64,000 bases of DNA, taken from Rhipidocladum racemiflorum. Taxonomy: Eukaryota > Streptophyta > Magnoliopsida > Poales > Poaceae. Where the stretch lies: NCBI GenBank assembly GCA_036346355.1, contig CM070570.1, positions 4,906,649 to 4,970,648 of the forward strand. The letters are read 5' to 3'. The notes beneath the pieces were generated by a model that was given only the letters and a program-made list of their open reading frames with translations, made no database searches and was not told the origin of the DNA. Of this stretch, positions 8,976 through 21,085 are shown one piece after another (position 1 is the first letter of the stretch; each line of letters opens with the position of its first letter). The translations under genes and the position numbers were made by a program.

Positions 8976-11718
8976 ATGTCATCCCCTCCTTCCGTAGATG
9001 CTGACGTGCCATCTGTGTCCAAGGATTGGGCCGTCTCAACATCCATGGAGGGGCACCTGGAGGAACTGGTCACTAACGGGATACTTCCGGCGATGGTTCT
9101 GATCAGTGCGTGCCCTGCAACGGGTGAGTGCTTTCCTACTCCCCGTCTGGAGGAGATAGTTGTTTTCGAGTCTTTTTTCTGGCGTGGATTTAGCCTACCC
9201 GCCAGCCCCTTTTTACGCGGCCTTCTTCACTCTTATGGAATTGAACTGGTTCACTTGAATCTCAATTCCATTCTCCATATTTCTATCATCGTTCACCTCT
9301 GTGAGGCATACATATGCATCATTCCTCACTTCAGCCTCTTTCGCCATCTTTTCCTCCTCAAACCTTTCCCGAGTAAAAGCACTACTAGGGCGATTGGGGG
9401 TGCTGGCTTTCAACTCCGGGATGGTTTGAAGAAATCCTACTTCGCCATTCCCTTCCGAACTTCCAACAAGGGTTGGCACCGGGAATGGTTCTATTGCTCC
9501 AATCTCGATCCTCCCCTTCCCCCTTTTTCCAGGAGAAAGCTCGTGGTTGCGCCTTCGTGGACTTCGCCGCCCCTAGATTGCGATATGGATCAGGTCGTGG
9601 ATCTTTTGGGAATAATTCAAAAGCTGAAGGAGGATGGCATGCACGGAGTCGGGATCGTCAGCAGCTTCGTCCTTCGTCGAGTGCAGCCTCTCAAGGAATG
9701 GGTCCACCCAGGATTCGAGTACCGGGGAGCGTCCGATCCTACTCGGGAGGCACCTCAGCTGGTCTCGGATGAGGTGCTCTTCATATGGCCAAGTGACTTC
9801 TTTGCCTCGAACACCATGCTTGACTCGGGGGGGTGCCCGAAGTCCTTCAACATGGGACGCCCTCCTCCTTCGGTAACCCCAAGTCCTTTGGTTTGAATTC
9901 CAGTCAAGCCGTTACTGGGGCCATTTTGCTGACTGGTTTCTTTTTTTCGCAGGATCGAGTGGCTTTCTTTTCTGCCGTTCCGCTCCCTGAGTACCCTTCG
10001 TACCCAGGGGCGGATCTGAGGAGGCCCGCTAGTCCTCCCGCCGAAGAGCTGAGTGTGAAGAAGGGAAAAGGGCCGATGGCCCAAGGATCCTCAAGCCCCC
10101 ATCCTTCGACTGGCGGTCCGACTGGTGGCCCAACGATCCGGGAGCCTTCCGATCGGCCTCCTACTCCGGAGGTTCCAAGGCCTTCCGACCAGCCCTCGGT
10201 GCAACCTGTGCCACGAGTCGTGCCGCATGACTCACACCAGGCTCCTCCGCGAGTGGTCCATCAACTCGGAAGGGGTCTGAGCTGAAGATAAGGAGGTCCA
10301 ATAGGTCCGCTTTCCCCCTTGATTCTCTTCCTTTTCCCTTTTTGCTGCGACAAGTTCTGATTTCCACTGTCTGGAAACTGTCCGATGACGTTCCTGTTGG
10401 CATGCTGGCGGAGGATCACTAGGGGGGCGTACCTGAGGTCGGACCAGGTTTTGACGATGCCCCGGCTGAAAATGACCCCCGGGTCAACCTCAGTTGGGAC
10501 ACAGTGCCTTCGCCGAGTGCTGTTATGCCCAAGGATTCTGGCGTCATCCCTGAATCAGCACCGCTTTCTCCTCCACCTCAGTTATGCCCAGGACCATCCT
10601 CAAGCCCGATGGGTTAGGAGACCGTCGCCCTCCCCCTTAGGTAGAGGAGATCTCCTGGGGACCGCGCGGTGCTTCGCGCCCTAAACCCGCTCCTCTGAAA
10701 GCTACATGGGGTAGCGGAGCGGAAGAGTGGGACGAAGTCGACGACGCGGCTGAGGATAAGGAGAGAGAGGAGCTCCTTGAATGTACCATCCATTGTGCCT
10801 GGCTGATCCAGGTATGTTTTTGGTTCCTTCTCTCTTTTGTCTGTTTTTGTCAGCACATCTTCTTTAGCCCTTCTTTGTTGTCTTTAGAGACTGGGAGACC
10901 ACTCCGAGAAGAAATCAGAGTTACTCCGGCAGGTCCTCCTGGAAATCAAGACGCGCAGGGAGTACAATATTGGGTTGGAGAAAGTCCGAAACGAATATCA
11001 GGCCGAGCTACGAGGTCTTCGAGCCGAAGTCCAAACTCTGCTCTTGGAGAAGGTGGACATTTTCGGCTCCCTTCAAGGTAACTGCCTTTTCGTTTGGTTT
11101 GCCGACGTGCTAGGCCTCTCGTCTTTTGACTTCCTCCACTTCTGCAGCTCGAGACTCTGCCCTCTCAAAGCTCCAAGACCAACTGCGAGCATCGGAGGAA
11201 CAGCACAAGGTGTTGGAGGAGAGGCTCAGGGCGGTGGAGGGCCGAGAGTTTCAGGCCCAGACCAGCTTGGAGGGGGTGACGTGGGAGCTGGAAGGTATGC
11301 GTCTAGTCCTCTTTTTTCTTTTCAACAGGTGACACGCTTGGATTACCAACCCGCTTTGTTTGCAGAGTACCGAACGAAGTCGCAGACGCAGTTTTAGGTC
11401 TTGGAAGATAGGATCAAAACTGTGGAAATGTCGTACTCCAAGCTTTGTCAAGCCTCCGAGCCGGTGCTGTCTTTCCTTCATCCTGCCGATCTGGAGGGCG
11501 GGAGCTAGGTCCTACAGTGTGTTCGGGAGGCTCCCGAGAAGCTCAAGACTCACTTGAGGGACAGGGCGACTACAAGTGCTAGCCAGGTGCTGGCAATTGT
11601 GAAGTCGCTCTACCCCCGAGTGGATCTTGAGGCCATCAAGGAGGGCTTTGCCTGCACAGTGGATGATGACCAGGCTATTGCTCTCTTGCGGAGGTCAGGG
11701 ATACTTCAAAAGCTTTAG
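8976..11718 (+). pseudogene. Antisense extra ORF of Tat gypsy (Transposase_28-like, then coiled coil), decayed
   Basis: The reading starts at ATG 8976. Exon 1 runs to about 9875 and carries the domain often annotated as putative gypsy-type transposase (PF04195): FPTPRLEEIVVFESFFWRGF, FLRGLLHSYGIELVHLN, NKGWHREWFYC, SPPLDCDMDQV and RRVQPLKEWVHPGFEY. A frame slip near 9775 precedes the exon end. Exon 2 (from 9953) is Pro/Ser-rich low complexity. Later exons near 10890-11080 and 11146-11290 encode Glu/Leu/Arg-rich coiled coil (LEKVRNEYQAELRGLRAEV, LQDQLRASEEQHKVLEERL). The end reads AIVKSLYPRVDLEAIKEGF and stops at TAG 11716-11718. It runs opposite to the element's own coding direction. Its function is unknown. 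Confidence 0.75.
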
Positions 11719-12400
11719 TAGAGAACCTTGACCTGGATCCCCTGTAAATGCACAGGAGCGGGTGCTCTGTAAAAACATCCTGACATGCGTGCATATGTCT
11801 AGTTGCTTTTGCCACTTGATCTCTGTGTCTTGCGCTCCTTTCTGTTAACCCTGGCTTGTCCGAGTGGCCTGTTTCCTTTCTTGTTAAGCGCTCTGCCCAA
11901 CTGATCCAGCCCCGAGTGCCCGGACTCGGTTCATAGCGCTTTGTCGCAGTCGCACTTTCCAAGTGGCTTGGATTCGTCTTTTAAGGGGTTAGAGTTTAAT
12001 TGCTCAAAATTTGCGCACTCGAACTCAACCGTGGTTAGTGTAGGAGGGAAATGGAGACAGCTTGGGGGGAGGGTGCACACGCAAGGCTGGAAAAAAAGCT
12101 CGTTGAGCTGGCTCGTTTTAAAATTGCTCTGATTACATTCATTTTTCTTTTAAAATAAAAATTAGTTGATTTGGAACCAGAGTCAACTTCGGCTCGGCTC
12201 GTTAAGCTCGGTTCGAAGTTGGGTCTCAAACAATACAGGAGACTATAATAAATAAGAATAAATCAGCGTCGAAGAAAGCTCGAAAAAAAGTTCAACTGGC
12301 TCGTTATCCACCCCTGACGCAAGCTTGCACTTATTAAGTGTAGCCCCCGACCTACTACTTAGTTGGGTAGCAACTAGGGGTGAAAACGGTACGGAAACGG
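11719..12400. other. Tat element remnant and hAT-like junction
   Basis: No gene is seen. 11719-12010 continues the Tat-derived sequence. 12080-12315 contains an inverted pair of GGCTCGTT boxes and ends in TATCCACCCCTGACG, like hAT-type ends. Around 12380, GGGGTGAAAACGGTACGG resembles another hAT-type terminus. Borders are uncertain. Confidence 0.35.
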
Positions 12401-14527
12401 TCGGTAAATGACTGTTCCGTTTCCGTTTCCACATTTTTTACCGGTAACATATACTTACTTTCACTCCTGTTGTTTTATGTGCTAATTTATATTACTATAA
12501 ACAAATTTGGCCTCTTGAATTCAAAATTAAATGTATTTAAATTTACAATCTTAGCTTCTTGAATTCGTAAAATGAAATAGAATAAATCATTAAGAATAGG
12601 AGTCGTGTGCGGTGCACCCCTCAAACTATTAATCAGTAATAAGATTGCAACGTAAAAATAGTACGCTCGCTTATACATCACGAAACCCTAGCCAAACTTG
12701 CTTGTTTTATGTATTGCTTTTATTTGATTTTACATTTGACTTCCTTTTGCCACTATTAAAAGTATTATTTGCTATCTTTTCCGTTATACGATGTGTAGAC
12801 TCCGACGTCTCGAACTCCGTCGTCGACAACTTCGAGAATTACATCTTCGACTTTGTCATTGAAGAAAACAAATAGCAAGGCAAGCACCCCTTTGACCATC
12901 TTGAACCCAGTTTTCATAACTACGTAAAATGTGATTAAGAATCTTCGAAATGCTTTATATCCTAAACAAATCCTTATTTTGTGATTTCTGGTAGCTATAA
13001 CCTACACTGATGGATTTCCTTAATCATTTTGAAATGTGATCCATGATAACCATAGGAAATGGTTAAGTTATATTGGGGATAATCGCTCATTAAATTGCAT
13101 ATGCTTAGCACTGCTCTAGAAAAAAATTGGTGACATACACACACACACGGACACACCTACCTTTCTTAATGAATTTTCTAATGGTTAATTATAACAGTAA
13201 AGGATACCAATATTTTATTAAAAATGAAAATAAAACTATGGTTTCGACATGGGTGATTATTGGCAATAGCTGGTTGTGCGAGCTTTAACTTGCACGTAGA
13301 TAGGGGAGATTTATCACCCAAGTCATATTAAGGACCGAACTAATGTGTTGTTTTCATACCAAGATAACCGTACATCCACAAGTGCTAGTATGGGACAGCC
13401 TTAACCTAATAAGTTATTTGAAACTAGCTTTGCACATTGGTAGGCTGTAGTAGTACGGGCATTTCGGGTAGGTTTGCTCGAAGGGACGTCCACACCGAGG
13501 TGATTTGGAACCAACGTTTACCGATACAACGGTGTACGCCTGGCGATGGGAAGAAACGGTTGTTGTTTTATTTGAGCTGAGGGCTCCTGATTATTATTGC
13601 TTCACGAGATCGTTTGTTTCTACCATAGTCAGGGTTTAACGTCACTGGGCTGGTGCAAAGCTCGGTTTGAGTAATTGAACGGTTCCGTTATGAACACTCT
13701 GGCGGCACACCCCAAGGAAGTGTGTCTAATATGCATTGCGACAAGGGAGAGCATATCTTGTGGGTAAAGCTGTACAACTCTGCAGAGTATTAAAACTAAT
13801 CGATTGGCCGCGCTCGCGGTCATGAGCACTTGGTAAAGTCATCACATAGTTAGATGTTTCTATTTTTATAAAACTTGGACAAAAAGGTTTGGAAATAAGA
13901 TTCTTTTATCTTTCTAATGATCATTATTTTTATCTTCTCACGAAGGACTGTGAGTTCACTCGCGAAAGACCGTGAGTAGTTTACTTTTTTTTCTATAATC
14001 ACTACTTGTTATTTTAATTACCGTCAAATTGCTTTTACTTCATTTATGCTTTAAATTTACTATTCAGTAATACATTTCAAGTTCCAGCTTTATGCAAAGA
14101 TTAACTGTAAAAGCCTTTCTCTTGATACAGCCTGCATTTATTTTAGGATTGCAAACACTACAAGTCTTGCTGAGTACGCAATGTACTCATCCTTGCTATT
14201 ATTGTTGTTTTTAGGCAGGAAACCTTGACAATTACTTTGACGCAGGAAAACGTGATTATTAACGATGATTCTTTCTAAGGTTTACCTTGTCAGTTGCCTG
14301 AGGGTTATGTGGCAAACTACAAATATTTGATTCTTTTGCTATATTTAGTCGACCTTATTTGTCATATTGTATAAATACTTCCCCTGTAATAAAATATGAA
14401 ACTTTTGTATGGTTGTGATTTCAAATTGTGTTTGTGCGTGCTAGCTACTGATCATGGGACTAGTACAGTATGCACTTTAGAACTTTTCTTTTATGTTACA
14501 CTCTAGCATAAAAGTGAGGGTCTCGCA
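12400..14527 (+). repeat. 5' LTR (left-truncated) of a Tekay-like gypsy element
   Basis: The segment ends GTGAGGGTCTCGCA just before an initiator-tRNA primer site. It shares landmarks with the LTR at 29152-32534: AAATGAAAATAAAACTATG, TTAAGGACCGAACT, CACCCCAAGGAAGTGTG, GTGGGTAAAGCTGTACAACT, AACTAATCGATTGGCCGCGCTC, TTGCTGAGTACGCAATGTACTC and GTGCGTGCTAGCTACTGATC. The homologous LTR is about 3.4 kb, so about 1.2 kb of the left end is missing here. Confidence 0.75.
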
Positions 14528-14530
14528 GTT

Positions 14531-14542
14531 TGGTATCAGAGC
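14531..14542 (+). other. Primer binding site for initiator tRNA-Met
   Basis: TGGTATCAGAGC, complementary to the 3' end of plant initiator tRNA-Met, starts three bases after the LTR end. Confidence 0.9.
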
Positions 14543-16929
14543 TATGCTGACTGTAGGATAAACCCTAGATAGAATGGTCGTTAGCGCATAGAACTATGAA
14601 ATTCCTAATATTATTTTTCTAAAATAAATATAAAAAGAGTAGTATTAGTTATATATACATACTCTTTTCCCATCTATAGGAATTTTCTATCTATATATTT
14701 TTCTTCTTATTAGACTTTCCATATATTATTTCCCTCTATAGAACTTTCTTTTCTTAGCTCTACATGTTCTTTTTAAATACTGCCAACAAATCCTTTTTGA
14801 AAACAATTTGGTAGTCTCTGTTGGCTGCTAAAACATGTAATGCGTCTTTGCCACCAACTTTAGGATGTCTGTAATATATTACTATTATTCTCCCTGCTCA
14901 ACCAAGGAAGACTACAACATCTATGTCGGCAACCTTAGCAAGATGCATGAAACATTTGGTCAACTTCTTCGATTCCGTGGGAGCTTTGGATTGTCCACAT
15001 CAACAAGCTATGCAAGAGTTTGAAGAAACTCGATGCCAGGAAGCTTACTATGAGAGACAGTATCATCCAGGCTACGAGTAGCTTTGGCGATACATAAAAC
15101 TTTCACAATAAGATTACTTAGGACTAGACTAGCAAAAGGAAGAACCCTAAAACCTCTATATATTGTAGTTCAACAAGTGTTCTTTTGATTCAAGTTTCGT
15201 CGTTAATTTTTGTATTGCTCTCCGAGATGCACTCGTGAATGTTTAGCATGAACCTAAAACTTCACGATGTCGCAACCTTTAAATCAATAAGAAGTTAAAA
15301 ATAAGAAATTTTAAACAGAATGTCGTCTTGTACTAAATGAAGGATAGTCTTAGAATTTAATTACCTCTATGTAGATGTCTCTTCCCTTCTATATACATTC
15401 TAATCAAACCTTTAAGGAAAGTAATGTTGTCTAAAATAAGGTGACTTGAACTTTTAGACATATAACTTTGGGATAAAATATTCTCGTGTAACTTATCTCT
15501 TCTTTCTGTAGAAATTCCCTTCTGTATATTATTCTAGTTACTAATCTCCTCTGACCTTTATAAATAGAACCAATGTTTGACCTCGAACAACCACTGCTCT
15601 TAAGGAAAAATGCCAAAAAAATTATTTCACCACCTATCCAAACTCCACTACAATGATAATAATGCCCTTCTTTATTCCTATGCTACCCACGCAAGACATC
15701 AAGAACCTTCTTAGAACTAGCTCCAGAGAAATAATTCCATAACCTCCATCACTACCCCAGTTATGACTAAACCCATACTATCCATAAATTGATTAGGATT
15801 AAGATCTCTCCCTGTTAGTAACCGCAGAAAATGCCTAAACTGCTTAAGGCCAATCACTACTTGACTTCTTCCATAAGTAACCATTAATTATACTTTTGAG
15901 TGGAATAATATCCATCTTGTTGCCTTACTTTATAATGGCATCACAATGTCAAGTCGTATCATGTTGGATCAAGTGTTGTCAGGTCAAATAAAAATGTTTA
16001 AGAATAGGATAATAGTTAGAAACATTAAACTTCCCTATAAATTAACTTTGGATATGTGTCTATTGGTTTTGTTACATTTTGTTGTAAAGTTCTATGTACT
16101 AATATAAGGATTGCTCTCATGAATGTTAAGCCGTTAGATTGAAAATTCACGATGGGACGATCTTGGAAAATGAAATGTAAAATTGAACATTAAAGAATAA
16201 AAAGTAGTCCTGAATTAAAATATTTCTCATAACTATATCATCACTTCTAAATTATAGAAACTTTAAATAATAAAATTTTTAGCGAACGAAATGTTGCCTT
16301 ATAACCAAACCAAATCTTGTCTTATCCTTTTCTAACCTATCTATCCACCCATTCCTTAATAATCAAAAGAGCAAGCTTCTCAACCATTAGTTACTTTTTG
16401 TTCACCTTTCTAATAACAACATCAGATAGCTTTCTATTATTCCAAATCCATCGACCAACACCACCTGCTCCAAATAGACTCATACTCCGTGTCATCCTTA
16501 ACTTCAAGATTTCTGCAACAATTCTCGAAGACCTAAATGACATCAAGTTCTCATACTAATCTCTACCTCGACACCTACACCATGATCATAGACGTCTTCG
16601 CCATATGATTATTAGAAAAGTACATGAATAAAGCCGAATGAACCCAAGATAGAATTTCGAATGCGAACATCTACATCACGTGATTGCTGAAATACACGAC
16701 GTACCATGTGCGTTTTCTGTGTACTCGGCGCTCGCATAAGAAATAAAACTTCTCGGTCAATCTTACTTAAAACTTATCTGAACAAAAATAAGAATCAAGC
16801 TTCTAATTGTTAAAATTGATCATCTTATCTTCCAGAGTAATTACACAAATCACTTTAGCATTCAACTCCCACTCATCCTTTTTAACCCTGCGAATCTCGG
16901 GGATGAGATTCCTGTTAAGGGGGGTAGTC
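14543..16929 (+). mobile_element. Short, decayed internal region of the gypsy element
   Basis: Only 2.4 kb separates the primer site from the polypurine tract AAGGGGGGTAG (16918-16927), against 5-6 kb in coding elements, and no pol domain is readable. It is AT-rich. Two weakly similar stretches (about 15195-15450 and 16075-16330) share the order TTGCTCT, ATGAATGTT, TTCACGATG and GAATGTCG or AAATGTTG. This is either a LARD-like non-autonomous element or a deletion derivative. Confidence 0.6.
14923..15081 (+). CDS. Small ORF (52 aa) inside the gypsy internal region, unrecognised
   Basis: ATG 14923 to TAG 15081 encodes MSATLARCMKHLVNFFDSVG followed by a Glu/Gln/Tyr-rich tail. It sits where gag would begin and may be a gag remnant. 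I recognise no domain, and it may not be expressed. Confidence 0.25.
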   Translation: MSATLARCMKHLVNFFDSVGALDCPHQQAMQEFEETRCQEAYYERQYHPGYE

Positions 16930-19113
16930 TGTAACAACTCGAAATTTTCAAAAATAGAAAATAATAAAATTTGAGATCTAAAAATAGAAGTGAATAAAAA
17001 TATTAATTATAATCAAATATTTGATTCAAAATATTATCTTTTCTCCATCTCTTGAATTCTTGTAAAGAACAACCGCTACAATTGAAGCCTTTTAAATTGA
17101 GCAAACTAAATTTTTTTTAACATGGTCATGTTTTGAATTATCATCTTCTAAACCTTTTATTGATTGAAAAATCATTTAAATTGAATCAGTAAAAATATGA
17201 GAGTAAAAAGTTAAAAGTAAAAAGGTAGAAGGCAAAAATCTCAATCTGAGAAGATAATGTTAAATAAGTGAGAAGTTTCTAGAATGCAATTATGACTAGT
17301 AATTATGACTTGATTAATGAATGAAAAGAAATTGATTAATATTTTTTACTATGAATAGTGTTAAGATCATATTAAATTGATAGAATTCTATGGAACCTAT
17401 TTAATGCAGTGTGAACATATTAATAAAGCAGTCAAAAGTACTGTGAGAAGTTTAATTATGGCAATTTGACTGCGAATAGTACAGTAACAGATAAAATAAA
17501 CCAATTACCATTCCTGATCAGAAACATTCATTACATGACATTGAATTACAACACACTAAGTATATTGATACAACATATATTTACAACAAAAAGGAAATAC
17601 ACGAATCTTTATAATGACATACAACAATCATGTGAATTACAACACATACAACTATTCAATTACAAGTCTGATCACAAATTACATAAATAATTACATCTCA
17701 AGAATATATTACAAGATTATAAGTTACAATTACTGTGCTAACTTGACCTTCATAGTAGGCCTACATATTCAATTACACACAAGAATCAGAGTGAAATCAA
17801 TGTATTGAAATAAGAAAAATAATTAAAAGAAGAATTGCCGTCAGACCCATATTAAATATTATCGTGCACTGATATACCATATTCATCCGGGGCTGAATCG
17901 GCACCTCTCACGATTTTGGATGTCATCATTCGGCATTATACAAACCTATGAATTTATTCCGTAGACACGCATATATTAAAAATATCGCGTGGTAGAAAGA
18001 TAAGTCTCCATAATAATTAGAAATACGAAGCACTATGCATCTGGATAACCCAACCAAAGCCTTATTCAGAATAGCTTAGGGCTTAAGGTATTCATTCCCA
18101 AGCATAGTACACCAAGCCATCTCTCTAGCCAAGACCAAAACCATTGCACTGACAAGTAATGAATGTGCATTCATTAAAGACCAAGCCACATAAGCATGAA
18201 ACCATAATGAGCTAGGATAAGGTCATGCCTAGCCAAACCATCATTTGCCTTATCCAAACCTTATCCAAGCACATGGTCACAAGACTAGGAACAATGCATT
18301 CACCTTATCCAAACACATGGGTCAAGGCTAAAACCAAGAACAAGAGCAATGCATTTGCCAAGCCAATTAATAAGTGCATTCAATTCAGCCACAACCCAAA
18401 TACCTCATTCACATTTAACCCTGTCACTCCCAAGTGTTATAAAAGCCATGCAAGCCAACCTTCCAGGGAGCATAACCACATAAACACACAAAGCCACATC
18501 TAAGAGTTCATAGCCCAAATCATCCAGGAGCAGGGGCGGATAGGGCCGGGCTGCCGTCTGCACGGGCCTAGTCTCAAAGCCCATTAATTTTTTTTTTAAA
18601 AATGATTAAAAACAGAGACTTAATTTAAGATCAGTTGGTCCAGCCCGGGGCTTGGGCCTGGGCTGGCTCCGCCACTGTCCAGGAGCAAGTCTCCAAAGTA
18701 AAGCTCAAGGGCATAGCCCTCACACAGAGCCAACTCTAGAGCAAGCCTCAAGCAATCATAGGAACTAGAAGGTCAAGAACTCCATCAAACCCCAAATAGC
18801 AATAAGGCAGCCACCCCTGATGGTACAACCATCCTTTCATTTCAGCATAACAATCAAAGGTAATAATCCAATCCTTTACACCATCCATATCAAGACTTGG
18901 TTGTAGCAATAGCAAAACCAACTAAAGACAAAATACTTAGGAAATAAAAATTGGTCTTAGATTAATTTTGATGTCGTAAGGGTTGCACCGTGCGTTCCCT
19001 AAAGCTTATTCGTACTCCTCGGCGCACATCAAAGCTTAGGGCATCGTCACGAGCCATACAATCAACCCACATATCATTTTTATTCAACACCATTAATTGC
19101 ATCATCACCATTC
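16930..19113. other. Start of 3' LTR, then unresolved AT-rich repeat DNA
   Basis: TGTAACAACTCGAAATTTTC at 16930 begins the 3' LTR right after the polypurine tract. Where this LTR stops is unclear because the matching part of the 5' LTR is lost. 17460-17800 is rich in ATTACAA motifs and 18180-18500 in CCAAGCC/CATTCA motifs; both look like LTR-type sequence. Apart from the hAT element at 18531, no gene or RNA is seen. Confidence 0.45.
18531..18677. mobile_element. Non-autonomous hAT element (147 bp)
   Basis: The ends CAGGGGCGGATAGG and CTCCGCCACTG form short terminal inverted repeats. Perfect 8-bp target-site duplications TCCAGGAG lie at 18523-18530 and 18678-18685. It is non-coding and a relative of those at 21871, 50363 and 60683. 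Confidence 0.9.
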
Positions 19114-20071
19114 ATCTGCTCTTTTCCCACTTTCAGTTATGCATATTGTAGTTTTTCATTATTGGTCAGTTATTTTATTTCATTTCATCCCCCCTTATGC
19201 TTCTTCTATATCCATTGTTTTAGGGGCTGTAGCGCTGACTCTGATCATGCATAAGTAGAAGCTCAGTTTCCCGAAAGTGTTTTTTTACGAGGAGTTTCCT
19301 CAATTTTATTATTATTATTTTTACATTTTTGTACCTGTCACCAAGATATGACGATCAAAACCAAGATATGACGTAGGCTCGTGGGAAAACACACAAGGAA
19401 AACTACGAACTCTGTCGCACTCGCCAATGCATATGCAGATATGCTCTCTATTTTGCAGCAGCAGAAGGCAGCAAGAAGTTGATGACCATCTCGTTGAAGA
19501 GCTTGTATTCCTCCTGAATTACCAGGTGCCCCGTGTTTGGGACTATCTTCACCGTCGCCTTCTCGCCAAGCTTCCTGCAAAAAAATTGATCTGCTTAACT
19601 AATTTCATATATCGAGGATTCATATTAATTGTTCAAGCAAGCAATACGTACTGACATGAGAATCCCTTTCAAGGTGTGTTGAAAAAATTAAGCAAACGAT
19701 TGAAAGGAAGGGTACTGAACGGTGAAGACTGATTACTGAAGAAATTAATTAGCTGGATGCAGAAGCTAGCTTACTCTTTCACTTTGTGTGCTTTCTCCAC
19801 CGGGAAAATCTGATCGAACTCTCCCCAGATGATCAAGACTTCCTACAAAGTGCAAGATCATATTAATGCTGTTTATTTTTTCCTGGAAAAGGAGCGAGTA
19901 ACCTTAATTTGTTTGTGGTAATTACTTGAGGGAGAGGAGTAATTTGGGAGCCTTCGCCGTTGACGATCCCCTTGATGAGTTGTATCATCTCCTCTCTTCG
20001 GCCCGCGACATATTCCTGCATGCAGTGTATACACAATTGCAATCAATCGGACATAATGAAAAACTAACTTA

Positions 20072-20288
20072 GGTCCTGTTTGGCAGAGCTCTAGATCGCA
20101 GCTCCACCTCAGAGCTAAAACTTGTAAATTAAAATAAAATGATTTAAGTTATAATTTTATTCTAAAATGTAAACAAGATGACTCATGTAAACACTCTTAA
20201 TATACCCACAGTTCCAGCTCCACGAATCTGGTGAAGCTAGGAATAACCAGCTCCACCAAATAAAGGTGGAGCTCTGCCAAACACCCTC
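20072..20288. mobile_element. Tourist-like MITE specific to copy B
   Basis: The ends GGTCCTGTTTGGCAGAGCTC and GAGCTCTGCCAAACACCCTC form terminal inverted repeats, flanked by TTA at 20069-20071 and 20289-20291. Copy A has the empty site (single TTA) near 4632. The element lies in the pseudogene's first intron. Confidence 0.92.
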
Positions 20289-20400
20289 TTAATTGTCTTT
20301 TTTTTTTCTCCTATCCGCAAATTTAGTGGTAAAAATAGACAATGCAAGATTATACATGGATCCAAACTCCAATCCAATGCAGTAGCAACGCACTGGACTA

Positions 20401-20571
20401 CTCCCTCCAAATTTATAGGACTTATTTTCAATAGTTTTATCCATAAATGTAGAGCGTATTTCATAAGAAGTTTTATATTGCACTATACTGGTAGTATATA
20501 ATATGTAGTAGAAATTAAATCTAGTTATTGATTTATTAAAGATATTTGTACTACTATACTACCAGAGAAAG
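20401..20571. mobile_element. Stowaway-like MITE shared with copy A
   Basis: This is the counterpart of 4740-4916. It starts CTCCCTCC, ends CCAGAGAAAG and is flanked by TA. The insertion is ancestral to the duplication. Confidence 0.8.
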
Positions 20572-20975
20572 TATAAATAAGATTGAACGAACCATATTAA
20601 ATTTAGTGTACCGTAAAAGTGTTCTATTTCATACGTACTTTAATGCAAAATTAGTGTGATGTTTCCTTTACACTTCTAATAAATATCCATCTTTACCTTA
20701 GTATTTTCTATATATATATATGCATACATTAAATATAATATTTAACAATAATAATTAAAAATAATCTAGTTATTTTTAATAGCTTTTTAGTCTACGCATC
20801 CTGCTTGCCTCATGCTCCCCAATGATACTTGGGGTAAGCGTCGGTGGCAGCCAGATCGCAGATGTGATTCGCCACCAAATCGTTGGTAAGTTGGGACGAT
20901 GACCCCAATTTGTTAGCTTTGATTTGGACCTCCTAACCAAACCTAACCTATCATCATGCATGATCTCCACTGTCG

Positions 20976-21085
20976 CCCAACCAACGAGCTACAACGAGCG
21001 GGGTATATTTTTGAAATTATTTTTTTCGTAGTATTTTTTTGTAATTTTGAATAAAAACTGTATTATTAAAAAAAAAATCTTAATT
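20976..21085. other. 110-bp insertion private to copy B
   Basis: Copy A reads CCACTTTAATTTTATGG (about 5649-5665) where copy B has about 110 extra bp between CCACT and TTAATTT. The insert ends in a run of A. Its origin is unknown; a short A-tailed retroinsert is possible. Confidence 0.5.

Larger units (their letters stand above)
7451..12315 (-). mobile_element. Truncated Tat-lineage gypsy retrotransposon (3' half)
   Basis: Element orientation is minus. Reading rightwards on the plus strand, it shows the 3' LTR (7451-7891), degenerate tandem repeats (8095-8510) and the antisense extra ORF (8976-11718). Gag, pol and the 5' LTR are missing, so it is truncated near 12.3 kb. The same order is seen in the longer element at 32833-44910. 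Antisense ORFs with a Transposase_28-type domain between pol and the 3' LTR are known in grass Tat elements. Confidence 0.75.

Noticed and set aside
17614..17808. AT-rich open frames with Asn/Tyr/Ile content
   Set aside because: Composition follows ATTACAA-rich repeat DNA; there is no start context or domain.
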